DNA from: JAICJR01 sp036494715
GTDB taxonomy: Bacteria > Actinomycetota > Thermoleophilia > Solirubrobacterales > Thermoleophilaceae
Direction of reading: 5' to 3'
Assembly: GCA_036494715.1 (NCBI GenBank)
Contig: DASXNY010000056.1
Location: forward strand, 1 to 64,000
Length of the DNA stretch: 64,000 nucleotides
The position numbers and the translations under genes were made by a program. Below, one piece after another: positions 8,167 through 15,904 of the stretch; positions within the stretch are counted from its first letter, which is position 1; every line of letters starts with the position of its first letter. The notes under the pieces were generated by a model. It saw only the letters and a program-made list of their open reading frames with translations. It ran no database searches and was not told the DNA's origin.

Positions 8167-9063
8167 GTGACAGTCGTCCCGGCCATAGAACTCCGTGCGT
8201 TGCGGGCAGCGGTTGCCGTGGTAGACGCGTATGACTTGCCGTGCGAGGACGCGGTCGTGCTAGCCGGAGGCAGCAACGTGCTGGTGCATTTGAAGCCGAC
8301 ACCAGTCGTCGCCCGCGTGATGACGGCGACGGCGATCCTTCACGACGACCTGGAGACTTGGCTCGGACGGGAAGTCGCTGTTTCGGCGTTCCTTGCGGAA
8401 CGTGGTTTGGCCGTTTCCCCTACTCGTCTGCTGCCGTCGGGACCACATCAGCGCGACGGGCTCTGGATGACGGTGTGGGACTACGTCCCGCACGACAGTC
8501 CCGGCGTTTTGCCCCGGGCGAGCGAACTGGGTGACTCTCTCCGCCGATTGCACGCAGCGCTCGCGGAGTTCGCGGGCGAGCTGGAGCCCCTCCTGGGCAC
8601 CCAAGCGGGCATCGAACGCCTCCTCGACGAGCTGCGGCCGGCGCCCTGGCTCTCGGCCGTCGACATCGACTCGCTTCGCGTCGGCCTGAATGAGCTGATC
8701 CCCCGCGTTTTCGACCCTTCACAACCGGCACAGGCTGTCCACGGCGATGCGGGTATCGGCAACCTGCTCCGAACCGACAAGGGGCTGCTGTGGAACGACT
8801 TCGAGGATGTCTGCAGCGGGCCGGTCGCATGGGACGTTGCGGGGCTTGTGAGCAGCGCACGGGCACGCGGACAGAGTGATGCGTTCGTCGAACAGATCCT
8901 CGACGCTTACGGAGGCCCGCAGGTCGACGAGCTGTCCGACTTCATCGCGGCCGATGAGCTGTACATGACCGTCTGGCAGTCGTATGACGCGCAACGCCGC
9001 CCGCAAGCCGAGGGAAGGGCTGCCGCGCAAGTCGCGCGCTGGCGGGAGCGCAGCGCCCGCTGA
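8167..9063 (+). CDS. Aminoglycoside phosphotransferase (APH)-family protein
   Basis: 298 residues with a protein-kinase-like APH fold. The catalytic loop is VHGDAGIGNLL near residues 193-203 and the metal-binding motif is WNDFEDVCSGPVAWD near 210-224. An N-lobe glycine loop (LAGGSNVLVHL) and a lysine/arginine-bearing strand (PVVARVMT) precede them. Many such proteins phosphorylate unknown small molecules rather than drugs. It lies opposite to, and between, the two halves of the kdp regulatory locus. The GTG start has no Shine-Dalgarno and sits right behind an AT-rich box. Codon use is somewhat less GC-biased than its neighbours, perhaps from later acquisition. Confidence 0.85.
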   Translation: MTVVPAIELRALRAAVAVVDAYDLPCEDAVVLAGGSNVLVHLKPTPVVARVMTATAILHDDLETWLGREVAVSAFLAERGLAVSPTRLLPSGPHQRDGLWMTVWDYVPHDSPGVLPRASELGDSLRRLHAALAEFAGELEPLLGTQAGIERLLDELRPAPWLSAVDIDSLRVGLNELIPRVFDPSQPAQAVHGDAGIGNLLRTDKGLLWNDFEDVCSGPVAWDVAGLVSSARARGQSDAFVEQILDAYGGPQVDELSDFIAADELYMTVWQSYDAQRRPQAEGRAAAQVARWRERSAR

Positions 9064-9172
9064 GCGCTGCGCTCCCTGACGTCTGAGCCAGAGCTCAGTG
9101 GGTGTCGAGCGCGCGTGTGGCGGCCGACAGGCGATCCGAGAGCTCGCGATTTGAGCGCTCGCTGGACGGCCA

Positions 9173-9841
9173 TCAGACCTGCATTCGGTAGCCCACGCCC
9201 GGGTCGGTGTGGATCAGATCCTTGCCGATGCGCGCGCGCAGCCGCGCGATCGTGGTGCGCAGCACCTGCGTGTCGTCGGCGTAACTCAGCCCCCACACCT
9301 CGGTGAGGAGCGCGCGGTGGGTCATCAGCCGGCCGCGGTTGGCGGCGAGCACACGCAGCAGCTCGAACTCCGTCTTCGACAGGTGCACCTCGTCGCCGTC
9401 GCGCATCACCCGGTGCGCGGCCAGGTCGATCGTCAGCCCGTTCAGGTCGAGAACCGGCGGCTGCAGCCCACTCGGCGCGCGGCGGAGCGCGGCGCGCAGC
9501 CGCGCGATCAGCTCCGCCGGGCTGAACGGCTTTGTCACGTAGTCGTCGGCGCCGGCCTCGAGCGCGCGCACCTTCTGCTGCTCCTCCCCGAGCGCCGACA
9601 GCACGAGGATCGGCATCTCGCTCCACTCGCGCAGCCGGCGGCAGATCTCCACCCCGTCCATGTCCGGCAGGATCAGGTCGATGATCGCCGCGTCCGGCGG
9701 ACGCACCGCGGCCTCGTCGAGCGCCTCCTCGCCGTTGGCCGTCGCCGTCACCGTGAAGTCCGCGTCGCGCAGCACCACCTTGAGCGCGCGGACGATCTGA
9801 AGCTCGTCGTCGCAGATCAGCACCCGCTCTCCCGCCATCAC
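9173..9841 (-). CDS. kdpE: KdpE-type response regulator (OmpR/PhoB family)
   Basis: 222 residues. The receiver domain has the acidic pair CDDE, phospho-acceptor Asp in AIIDLILPDMDG, the switch residue in LVLSALGEE and Lys in VTKPFSPAEL. The C-terminal winged helix (HLSKTEFELLRVLAANRG ... DDTQVLRTTIARLRARIG) is the OmpR type. It should bind the kdp promoter and activate transcription when phosphorylated by the kinase encoded just upstream. Its start (GTG 9841 or ATG 9838) overlaps the kinase stop, so the two are co-translated. Confidence 0.93.
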   Translation of the reverse strand: MMAGERVLICDDELQIVRALKVVLRDADFTVTATANGEEALDEAAVRPPDAAIIDLILPDMDGVEICRRLREWSEMPILVLSALGEEQQKVRALEAGADDYVTKPFSPAELIARLRAALRRAPSGLQPPVLDLNGLTIDLAAHRVMRDGDEVHLSKTEFELLRVLAANRGRLMTHRALLTEVWGLSYADDTQVLRTTIARLRARIGKDLIHTDPGVGYRMQV

Positions 9842-11214
9842 GCCTCCGTCGGCGCCGGCGCCTGCTCGGGCAGCGGGAGGTCGATCACGAAGGTGGCGCC
9901 CTGACCGGGCAGGGATTGCGCGCGCAGCCGTCCGCCGTTCGCCTCGACGAAGCCGCGCGCGATCGCGAGGCCGAGGCCCGAGCCGCCGCTGGGAGCACCC
10001 TCCATCCGGTAGAACGGCTCGAAGATGTGGCCGAGCTCCTCCTTCGGGATGCCGGGGCCGCTGTCGCTCACGCGAATGAAGATCCTGCGCCCGACGGACG
10101 ACACGCGCACCGCCACGGGGCTGCCGTCCGAGTAGCGCGCCGCGTTCTCGAGCAGGTTGCCGAGCGCGCGCTCCAACTGTGTCGAGTCGCCCTGGAGCAG
10201 CGGCAACTCTGGCTCCACCTGCACGTCCAGCGGCGCGCGGATGCCCTCGGCGGCCGACTCCACCACCTCCTCGAGGGAGTACCAGTCGCGGCGCGGCTCG
10301 AGCGTGCCGGCCTCGAGCCGCGAGAGATCGAGCAGGTTCTCGATCAGGCGCGAGAGGCGGTCCGACTCGCCGGCGATCACCGCCGCCATCTCCGCGCGCT
10401 CCTCGTCGCTCACGGTCGTGGAGCCGACGCCGGCCGCGGCCGTCCGGATCGCCGTCAGCGGCGAGCGCAGGTCGTGCGACACCGCGCGCAGCAGCGCGGT
10501 CTTCATCACGTCGCTGCGGCGCAGCGCCTTCGTCTCCACGAGCTGCGCCTCGAGCCGCTCCCTGCGCAGCGCCGCGCTCACGAGCGCCGACAGCGACGGC
10601 GCGATGCGGCGCTCGATCTCATCCGCCACGTCAGGCGCGGTAGAGCGCGGCACGAGCAGCGTGCCGACCCTGTCGCCGGCGCTCACGAGCGCTATTGCCG
10701 TGCGCTGCTCGTCGCCGTCCACCCAGCCGAGCTCGAGCTGCGCCCACTCGAGGCCCACCAGGTCCGCGATGCGTCTACCGGCGTCGGGCAGCGCTTCGGC
10801 GGGGTCGCTGCCGCCGAGGATCACGCGCGCCAACTCGGCGGCCAGGTCCGCCTCGCGACGCCCGCGCTCGGCCTCGATCGCGCGCGCCCGGGCGGCGTCG
10901 GCGAGCGTGCTCACTACCACCGCGGCGGCGAAGTAGACGCCGAGCGCGAGCCAGTTCTGCGGGTTCGAGATCGTGAAGCGGCCGGTCGGCGGGAGGTGGA
11001 AGAAATTGAAGGCGGTCGCGCTCGCCACCGCGGTGACGACGCCGAGCCCGAGGCCCCAGTAGCTCGACACGAGCAGCACGCCGAGCAGGTACAGCGGGCC
11101 GGTGGACACCGCCGGCACGTGCTTTCGCAGCGGATAGATGACGATCGTCGTGGCCGCCACCGCCAGCGCAGCCACGAGCACCCCGAACTGCTTTGAGCGA
11201 AGCTTCGTTCCCAT
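9838..11214 (-). CDS. kdpD: KdpD C-terminal half: DUF4118 membrane domain plus histidine kinase
   Basis: 458 residues beginning directly with the four-helix KdpD membrane domain (DUF4118), recognisable by AFNFFHLPPTGRFTISNP near 67-84. A GAF-like linker follows, then HisKA with the phospho-acceptor in AVSHDLRSPLTAI near residue 246. HATPase_c has N-box LLENAARYS, G1 VSDSGPGIP and G2 SGLGLAIA. There is no KdpD ATPase or Usp domain; these are in the gene at 2122-3261. Together the two genes add up to one canonical KdpD. It is coupled to kdpE. Confidence 0.93.
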   Translation of the reverse strand: MGTKLRSKQFGVLVAALAVAATTIVIYPLRKHVPAVSTGPLYLLGVLLVSSYWGLGLGVVTAVASATAFNFFHLPPTGRFTISNPQNWLALGVYFAAAVVVSTLADAARARAIEAERGRREADLAAELARVILGGSDPAEALPDAGRRIADLVGLEWAQLELGWVDGDEQRTAIALVSAGDRVGTLLVPRSTAPDVADEIERRIAPSLSALVSAALRRERLEAQLVETKALRRSDVMKTALLRAVSHDLRSPLTAIRTAAAGVGSTTVSDEERAEMAAVIAGESDRLSRLIENLLDLSRLEAGTLEPRRDWYSLEEVVESAAEGIRAPLDVQVEPELPLLQGDSTQLERALGNLLENAARYSDGSPVAVRVSSVGRRIFIRVSDSGPGIPKEELGHIFEPFYRMEGAPSGGSGLGLAIARGFVEANGGRLRAQSLPGQGATFVIDLPLPEQAPAPTEA

Positions 11215-11281
11215 CGTTTGCTGCGATTACTTTCGCACCGCGCACCGGTCTGAGTGAGCGAACCCCGATTCAGGAGAAACC

Positions 11282-11941
11282 ATGGCCAAGCTGATCCTCG
11301 ACATCTCGACGTCCCTCGACGGCTTCGTCGCCGGCCCTGACCCCGACCTCGAGAACCCGCTCGGCCTGGGCGGGATGCAGCTGCACGAGTGGGTGTTCGG
11401 CGCCAAGGCGTGGCGCGAGGCGCACGGGCTCGAGGGGGGCGAGGAGGGCATCGACTCGGAGCTCACCAGCGAGCTGATCGGCCAGGCCACCGCGACGGTT
11501 ATGGGCCGCAAGATGTACAGCAACGGCAGCGGGCCCTGGGAAGACGACCCGAAGGCGAATGGCTGGTGGGGCGACGAGCCGCCCTTCCACCACGACGTCT
11601 TCGTTCTCACCCATCACCAGCGCGAGCCGCTCGTGCTCGGCGACACCACCTTCCACTTCGTGAGCGACGGGATCGAGAGCGCCCTCGAGCAGGCGAAGAG
11701 CGCGGCCGGTGACGGCGACGTGCGGCTCGGGGGTGGCGCCGATGTGGCCCAGCAATACCTCCGCGCCGGCCTGCTCGACGTCGCCCAGCTGCACGTCGTG
11801 CCGCTGCTGCTCGGCGGCGGCGTGCGCCTATTCGGTGATCACGACAGCGGAGCGGTGCGCGAACTCGAGCTCACCCGCGTTCTCGAGTCGCCCACCGGTG
11901 TGATCCACCTCAGCTACCGAGCCGACGACCGGTCACGGTGA
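11282..11941 (+). CDS. Dihydrofolate reductase-like / RibD C-terminal-domain protein
   Basis: 219 residues of the DHFR-like fold: N-terminal MAKLILDISTSLDGFVAG, a central VMGRKMYSNG, and C-terminal DVRLGGGADVAQQYLRAGLLD followed by a LLLGGGVRLFG strand-turn. Members of this family are NADPH-dependent reductases of largely unknown substrate. A clear Shine-Dalgarno (AGGAG) sits 6 bp before the ATG. It is divergent from the kdpD kinase half, and its last bases overlap the 3' end of the convergent small exported protein gene. Confidence 0.85.
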   Translation: MAKLILDISTSLDGFVAGPDPDLENPLGLGGMQLHEWVFGAKAWREAHGLEGGEEGIDSELTSELIGQATATVMGRKMYSNGSGPWEDDPKANGWWGDEPPFHHDVFVLTHHQREPLVLGDTTFHFVSDGIESALEQAKSAAGDGDVRLGGGADVAQQYLRAGLLDVAQLHVVPLLLGGGVRLFGDHDSGAVRELELTRVLESPTGVIHLSYRADDRSR

Positions 11942-12373
11942 TGGCGGGTTGGGCGCGGCCGTAGAGAACACGCCGCTTGGAAAGAGCGTGCCGTCAAAGC
12001 GCTCCACTCCGACCGCGACCTTGCCGGTGGTGGCCTGACCGCTCGAGTCGACGAGCTCCACACCATCCGTCGCCCCCGGCGCCAATGACGCGTGATCCGT
12101 ACCGCTCGACTCGAAGCGCGCGGTCACCCCGTCGGCCGGATCAACCGCGCGCACGCTCAGGCTCTGGAGTGCCCTGCTGACGTTGTTCAGATTCAGCGCG
12201 CCTCCGGTTTCCGGCACGGTTACAGTCACATGCTCGTCGAGCGAGTCGACCGACATCTGAACCCTGGAGGTTGCGGTCGCCACCAGCCCGCCGAAAGTGG
12301 GCTTACTCCCGACGCCTGCGAAGAGCGCGAGCACAGCGAGGCCAAGGAACATCCACGTGCTACGCATGGGCAC
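11933..12373 (-). CDS. Small exported protein of the SipW/TasA-type cluster
   Basis: About 146 residues. An N-terminal signal (MRSTWMFLGLAVLALFAGVG) is followed by TFGGLVATATSRV, which echoes ATFGGFVGSANA in the TasA-like protein two genes upstream. The mature part is a Ser/Thr/Val-rich beta-type sequence ending in a Pro-rich tail. There are no cysteines. It starts inside the end of the signal peptidase gene (GTG 12373 or ATG 12367), so it is co-translated and is the likely second client of that peptidase. It may be a minor fibre or anchoring subunit; this is inference from gene order and the shared signal. Confidence 0.7.
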   Translation of the reverse strand: MPMRSTWMFLGLAVLALFAGVGSKPTFGGLVATATSRVQMSVDSLDEHVTVTVPETGGALNLNNVSRALQSLSVRAVDPADGVTARFESSGTDHASLAPGATDGVELVDSSGQATTGKVAVGVERFDGTLFPSGVFSTAAPNPPSP

Positions 12374-12956
12374 GGGCGGCTGGACGCCAGATCCGTCGCA
12401 GCACGATCACGGCTCCACCGAGGCACAGTGCCACGAGGAGACACAGCTTGGTACGCCAGTCGTGGGCGTACTCGACCAGGTAACCGGCGTAAGGAACGTC
12501 AGCTACAAACTTGCCCACGCGACCGCGTCCGTTGAGCGAGCGGAGACGCCACGGGTCTGGTGCACTGTTCATGTCTCCCTTTGTGGTGAATACACGATTG
12601 TCCGCGGTACCCGTAATGGACCGCACGCGGTGTGTGTAATGCCCGTAATAGCCCGGCGCGCTGAACATCACGACGTCGCCGACGTGCACGCGTGACGCGC
12701 TCTCGGGCTTGACTATCGCCAGTGAGCCGATCGGCATCAGGTCGCTCATCGATCCTGACAGGACGGGTGCCACTTTGAGGCCGCCAAAGGAGAGGACCGC
12801 ATAGGCGAGGCAAGCCGCAAAGCCGGCCATGCTCGCGGTGGCGGCGAGCACCTTCAGCGTCCGGCCGGCGCCACGGCGGAACGCCCTTGGGGGCAGGGCG
12901 CGGCGGCCGCCCGTCTGGGTGGCCGCCGCCTCGGCTGAGAGATCGAAACCCTGCAC
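12360..12956 (-). CDS. sipW: Signal peptidase I, SipW / ER type (Ser-His)
   Basis: 198 residues with an N-terminal cytoplasmic stretch, a membrane helix (residues ~35-60), the catalytic serine box LSGSMSDLMPIGSLAIVKP and HYTHRVRSI. In that second box His replaces the general-base Lys of ordinary bacterial LepB. The acid motif KGDMNSAPDPW follows, and a C-terminal membrane helix (LCLLVALCLGGAVIVL) ends the protein. The Ser-His pattern defines the SipW/Sec11 class, which in Bacillus processes the amyloid fibre protein TasA. It sits 13 bp after a TasA-like gene and overlaps a second small exported gene, so the three form one export unit. Confidence 0.85.
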   Translation of the reverse strand: MQGFDLSAEAAATQTGGRRALPPRAFRRGAGRTLKVLAATASMAGFAACLAYAVLSFGGLKVAPVLSGSMSDLMPIGSLAIVKPESASRVHVGDVVMFSAPGYYGHYTHRVRSITGTADNRVFTTKGDMNSAPDPWRLRSLNGRGRVGKFVADVPYAGYLVEYAHDWRTKLCLLVALCLGGAVIVLRRIWRPAARAHA

Positions 12957-12969
12957 GCCGCTACTCGGC

Positions 12970-13587
12970 CTAGAGGTCGACTGAGTCGTGGTACGTACGG
13001 ACGGTCCCGTCGCGCTGGTACGCCTTCACCGTGAATGTGAGGGTCTGCCTCGCACCCTGGAGGTTGGCGAGCACCGGGTCCGAGTTGCTGCTGTCGATGT
13101 CGGGCGAGGTGTTGTTGTCACCCGGCTTGTTGCCGAAATGGTCGGTCGGCACCATCGTGAACGAGAACGGGATCGTGGCGTTCGCTCCCGATCCGACGTG
13201 CTCGTCGTTCTCCCACGCCCCGTGCCCCTCGACCGAGTTGAGACCCCAGTTCGAGATCCCGAGCTTCGAGGAGTTCACCCAGAGCGCGTGATCGAGCACG
13301 GAGTTGGGGTCCGAGCGGGTGATCGAGACGGTCTCGTACTTGAACGCTGTCGGGCCGGCGTTGTGGATGTTGATGTTGCCGTTGGCGATGTCGCCCGGCA
13401 CCATGTTGTCGATGTCGAAGGAGTTGCCGTTTGAGTCCGTGACACTCACCGTCGGAACGATCTTTCCGGCAGAGAAGTCATGAGTGGCGTTGGCTGAGCC
13501 GACGAAGCCGCCGAAGGTCGCCATCGTTCCACCCGCGCCGATGGCCAGAACCGCCGCCATCGAGAGAAATAGCTTTCTGTGCAGCAT
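12970..13587 (-). CDS. TasA/camelysin-like exported protein
   Basis: 205 residues from ATG 13587, preceded by AAAGGGA; an earlier in-frame extension lacks a good site. The signal peptide (MLHRKLFLSMAAVLAIGAGG) runs into TMATFGGFVGSANATHDFSAG, the layout of SipW-dependent precursors. The NMVPGDIANGNINIHNAGP region matches the conserved PGD...N-x-G segment of TasA/camelysin. The body is a beta-rich, Asn/Asp-rich domain without cysteines. TasA homologues form extracellular fibres in biofilms. Whether this one polymerises cannot be told from sequence. Its own SipW follows directly. Confidence 0.75.
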   Translation of the reverse strand: MLHRKLFLSMAAVLAIGAGGTMATFGGFVGSANATHDFSAGKIVPTVSVTDSNGNSFDIDNMVPGDIANGNINIHNAGPTAFKYETVSITRSDPNSVLDHALWVNSSKLGISNWGLNSVEGHGAWENDEHVGSGANATIPFSFTMVPTDHFGNKPGDNNTSPDIDSSNSDPVLANLQGARQTLTFTVKAYQRDGTVRTYHDSVDL

Positions 13588-13885
13588 CGAGTCCCTTTCA
13601 CTTTGTTGTCGTTGAACGCTCCCCTGCCGCTGCTCAGTGGAGTGTTTTCTCAACTTGCGGCCGGTCACGATGTTTTGTCAAGGTCTGCAAACTGACACAG
13701 GCAATTACGCTTACCAACGACTCTGACCCCGTAACGGCATGGCGAAATGCGCGTACGAGAACGCGAAGTTAACGTGCACTATTCCGTTCCCAGCCGAGTC
13801 GGGATAGGTGAATTTAGGTGGTCACTGCTTCACACGGCCACGGCACGAGTACAACTCGCGCTGGCCCCTGCCTAGCCGAGATGAA
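13588..13885. other. Non-coding region upstream of the TasA-like gene
   Basis: About 300 bp without a convincing gene, visibly richer in A/T than its surroundings. It holds a minus-strand TTGACA at 13681-13676 without a good -10 at normal spacing. No c-di-GMP, c-di-AMP or cobalamin riboswitch core was recognised. The length and composition suggest a regulated promoter for the fibre-like operon. Confidence 0.5.
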
Positions 13886-13923
13886 TGAAGGGCGGTCAGA
13901 TTTCTGCTACCGACCGCCCTTCA
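13886..13923 (-). terminator. Perfect 12-bp hairpin downstream of the MetE-like gene
   Basis: TGAAGGGCGGTC at 13886-13897 pairs perfectly with GACCGCCCTTCA at 13912-13923 around a 14-base loop. It lies 55 bp past the stop of the MetE-like gene and well before the next operon on the same strand. There is no T-run, as is common for terminators in very GC-rich Actinobacteria. Confidence 0.6.
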
Positions 13924-13977
13924 GCCTCTGACGAACTACCACCCCTGTCAAGCGAGCCACTCTGGCACTGTCTGAAT

Positions 13978-15120
13978 TCAGACGCCGAGCTCCTCCGACG
14001 CCATGCGCGCTCCCTCGAGCCGCGCGCCGATCTTCTGCATCGCGACGTCGCGCGCGAAGTCGGGCGAGCCGTGCTTGGGCTTGACGTCACGGCTGAACGG
14101 CGAGAAGCCGCAGTCGTCTGTGGCGCCCAGGCGCTCCACGGGTATGTGCTTCGCGGCCGCGACGAGTCTGTCCCTCACCTGCTCGGGCGTCTCGACCTCA
14201 GGGTTGAGCGGATCGATCACGCCGATGAAGCAGACCTGCGCGACGCCATTCGCGTCCTCGCGGCTGTACTCGCCGCAGAGGCGGTAGACCTTCTCCTTGT
14301 CCTCCTCGCTCGCGCACTGGATGAGGAAGTAGCCGGCATTCATGTCGAACATGTGCGTCAGGAGGTTCTCGTACGGAACCTCCTTGCTGTGCACCGAGTC
14401 GCAGTCGCCGCCGGGGCAGGTGTGGATACCGATGTTCTTGCGCTCCTCGGGGCTGAAGCGGTCGAGCACGCGGTTGTTCAGCTCGATGAACTCCTGCAGC
14501 ATGTTCTTCCCGGTCCAGGGATTGCGCTCGTCGTTCTTGTTCGCGAGCCGGCCCTCGGTGAAGTCCACCGACACGCGCACGGCTCCCGCGTCGAAGCACT
14601 GGCGGATGTCCTTCTCGCATTCGTCGCAGAGGTCGCTCAGGAACTCGTCGCGCGGGTAGCCCTCGATCTCGCCCTCGAGCGGGTACAGCAGCATCAGCAT
14701 CGAGGGAGCTATCACCGCCTGCTTCACCGGTCCGCCGGCGATCTGCTTGTTCTTCTCGACGAACTCCGAGGCGAAGGTCTTGTACTTGAACGGGCCGCCG
14801 GTCAGCCGGGGCAGCTGGCGGTGATGGCCGTCGTCGAAGATGGCGAAGAACTGGCCGTCTCCGGCGAGGTTGTCCGCCAGGCCGGTCCCGGCGAGAGTGT
14901 CGGTGATGGGATAGGTGGCGAAGCTCGACTCGCGCTGCTCGCCGTCGGTCACGATCGGCTCGCCCGCCGCCTCGAGCCGCTTGATCGAGTCCTCGGCCGC
15001 CGCGTCCTGCTCGGCGCTCAGCTCGTCCCAGTTGATAGTGCCGTCGTCGTAGGCCTGGTAGGCGTCCTGCAGCTTCATCGGACGCGGCAGTGATCCGACG
15101 ATCTCGGTCGGGATCGGCAT
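13978..15120 (-). CDS. MetE-like cobalamin-independent methyltransferase (C-terminal catalytic domain only)
   Basis: 380 residues, half the size of classical MetE, corresponding to its C-terminal TIM barrel. Zinc ligands appear as His and Cys in IGIHTCPGGDCDS and Cys in GATDDCGFSPFSRD. The N-terminal TEIVGSLPRP is the usual opening of this family. Such short forms transfer methyl groups to homocysteine or act in other methylthiol chemistry; the methyl donor is uncertain. It is monocistronic, with its own promoter and a structured leader. A strong purine-rich ribosome-binding region (AAGGAGAGGAAGG) precedes the ATG. Confidence 0.88.
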   Translation of the reverse strand: MPIPTEIVGSLPRPMKLQDAYQAYDDGTINWDELSAEQDAAAEDSIKRLEAAGEPIVTDGEQRESSFATYPITDTLAGTGLADNLAGDGQFFAIFDDGHHRQLPRLTGGPFKYKTFASEFVEKNKQIAGGPVKQAVIAPSMLMLLYPLEGEIEGYPRDEFLSDLCDECEKDIRQCFDAGAVRVSVDFTEGRLANKNDERNPWTGKNMLQEFIELNNRVLDRFSPEERKNIGIHTCPGGDCDSVHSKEVPYENLLTHMFDMNAGYFLIQCASEEDKEKVYRLCGEYSREDANGVAQVCFIGVIDPLNPEVETPEQVRDRLVAAAKHIPVERLGATDDCGFSPFSRDVKPKHGSPDFARDVAMQKIGARLEGARMASEELGV

Positions 15121-15151
15121 AGGTCCTTCCTCTCCTTGTGATGCCCTGAGG

Positions 15152-15192
15152 ACGGCCTGCCACCCCGACTTTGGGAGACTGACCGTTCTCCC
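15152..15192 (-). other. Candidate structured leader RNA of the MetE-like gene
   Basis: On the minus strand GGGAGA (15192-15187) and TCTCCC (15178-15173) form a hairpin with loop ACGGTCAG. The loop bases ACGGTC can pair with GGCCGT (15157-15152), one G-U included, which would make an H-type pseudoknot ending about 30 bases before the start codon. This was found by eye. It does not match a SAM, SAH or cobalamin riboswitch that I recognise. Confidence 0.3.
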
Positions 15193-15203
15193 TCTTCGGG
15201 GCG

Positions 15204-15232
15204 AAGATATAGACCGCTCCGCCCCCAGTCAA
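15204..15232 (-). promoter_or_regulatory. Sigma-70-type promoter of the MetE-like gene
   Basis: TTGACT at 15232-15227 and TATCTT at 15209-15204 are separated by exactly 17 bp. They predict a transcript start near 15197 and a leader of about 75 bases before the ATG at 15120. Confidence 0.55.
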
Positions 15233-15250
15233 GGAGCGGCGAGCGGCCCG

Positions 15251-15850
15251 CTACTTCGTGGCGCCGAGGCGCTCCCGAAGGAGCAGCGACGCGATCTCGC
15301 GGCCGCGCTTGGCCGCGTCGCGGTCGCCCTCCCCAGCGGCGACGATCGAGCCCTTCATGAGGATGTGCCACTTCCGCGCGAAGTCCTCGGCGTCGGCGAT
15401 TCCGGCCTGGCGCGCGAGCCCCTCGATGAAGGCGCGGATGCCGGCCAGGTAGGACGTGCTGGCGCGGCGCACGGGGTCGGCGTCGGAGGTGTGCTCGAGC
15501 ATCACGTTGATGAACGAGCAGCCTTCGAAGTCCGCCTCTTGGAACCAGCCATCGAAGACCTCGAAGATCGCGAGCAGGCGGTCGGCCGGGTCGCTCGCGC
15601 GGCGCTCCACCTCCGCCTGCAGCCACTCGCGCGTCCAGAGCTCGTCGCGCCGCTCGAGGAAGGCGAGCACCAGCTCCTGCTTCGAGCGGAAGTGGCGGTA
15701 GAGCGTCTGGCGCGCCACGCCCGAGCGCTCGACGATCGCGTCGACACCCACCGCCTGGATGCCGGAACGCGAGAAGAGGTCGTAGGCGGCGTCGAGGATT
15801 CTGTCCCGCGCGGGGACGGCACCGACCATCCTGGCTTCGCTGGTGGCCAT
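15251..15850 (-). CDS. TetR-family repressor, co-transcribed with the P450
   Basis: About 199 residues. The N-terminal helix-turn-helix is typical (DRILDAAYDLFSRSGIQAVG ... ARQTLYRHFRSKQELVLAFL). The C-terminal ligand domain contains FEGCSFINVMLEH, a segment common in TetR proteins that sense organic compounds. It lies 54 bp after the P450 stop on the same strand. The 31-bp palindrome directly before the P450 start (17352-17382) is the obvious candidate operator, giving an autoregulated P450-TetR operon. The start ATG 15850 was preferred to GTG 15865. Confidence 0.88.
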   Translation of the reverse strand: MATSEARMVGAVPARDRILDAAYDLFSRSGIQAVGVDAIVERSGVARQTLYRHFRSKQELVLAFLERRDELWTREWLQAEVERRASDPADRLLAIFEVFDGWFQEADFEGCSFINVMLEHTSDADPVRRASTSYLAGIRAFIEGLARQAGIADAEDFARKWHILMKGSIVAAGEGDRDAAKRGREIASLLLRERLGATK

Positions 15851-15904
15851 CAAGCGAATGTACACCCGGCGTCACGCGGACCGGCGCTCATCTGAGGTGA
15901 ACGA

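Noticed and set aside
9916..11196. 426-codon plus-strand open frame antisense to the histidine kinase
   Set aside because: Shadow of the kinase gene, rich in Arg, Ala, His and Val with no motif.
13588..13885. A c-di-GMP or cobalamin riboswitch upstream of the TasA-like gene
   Set aside because: A CACAGGCAA string occurs on the plus strand, but the partner blocks of the c-di-GMP-I class are missing and the gene is on the other strand.
13886..13923. Inverted repeat as the end of an insertion sequence
   Set aside because: It is a single hairpin with no transposase or matching distant repeat, and its position fits a terminator.
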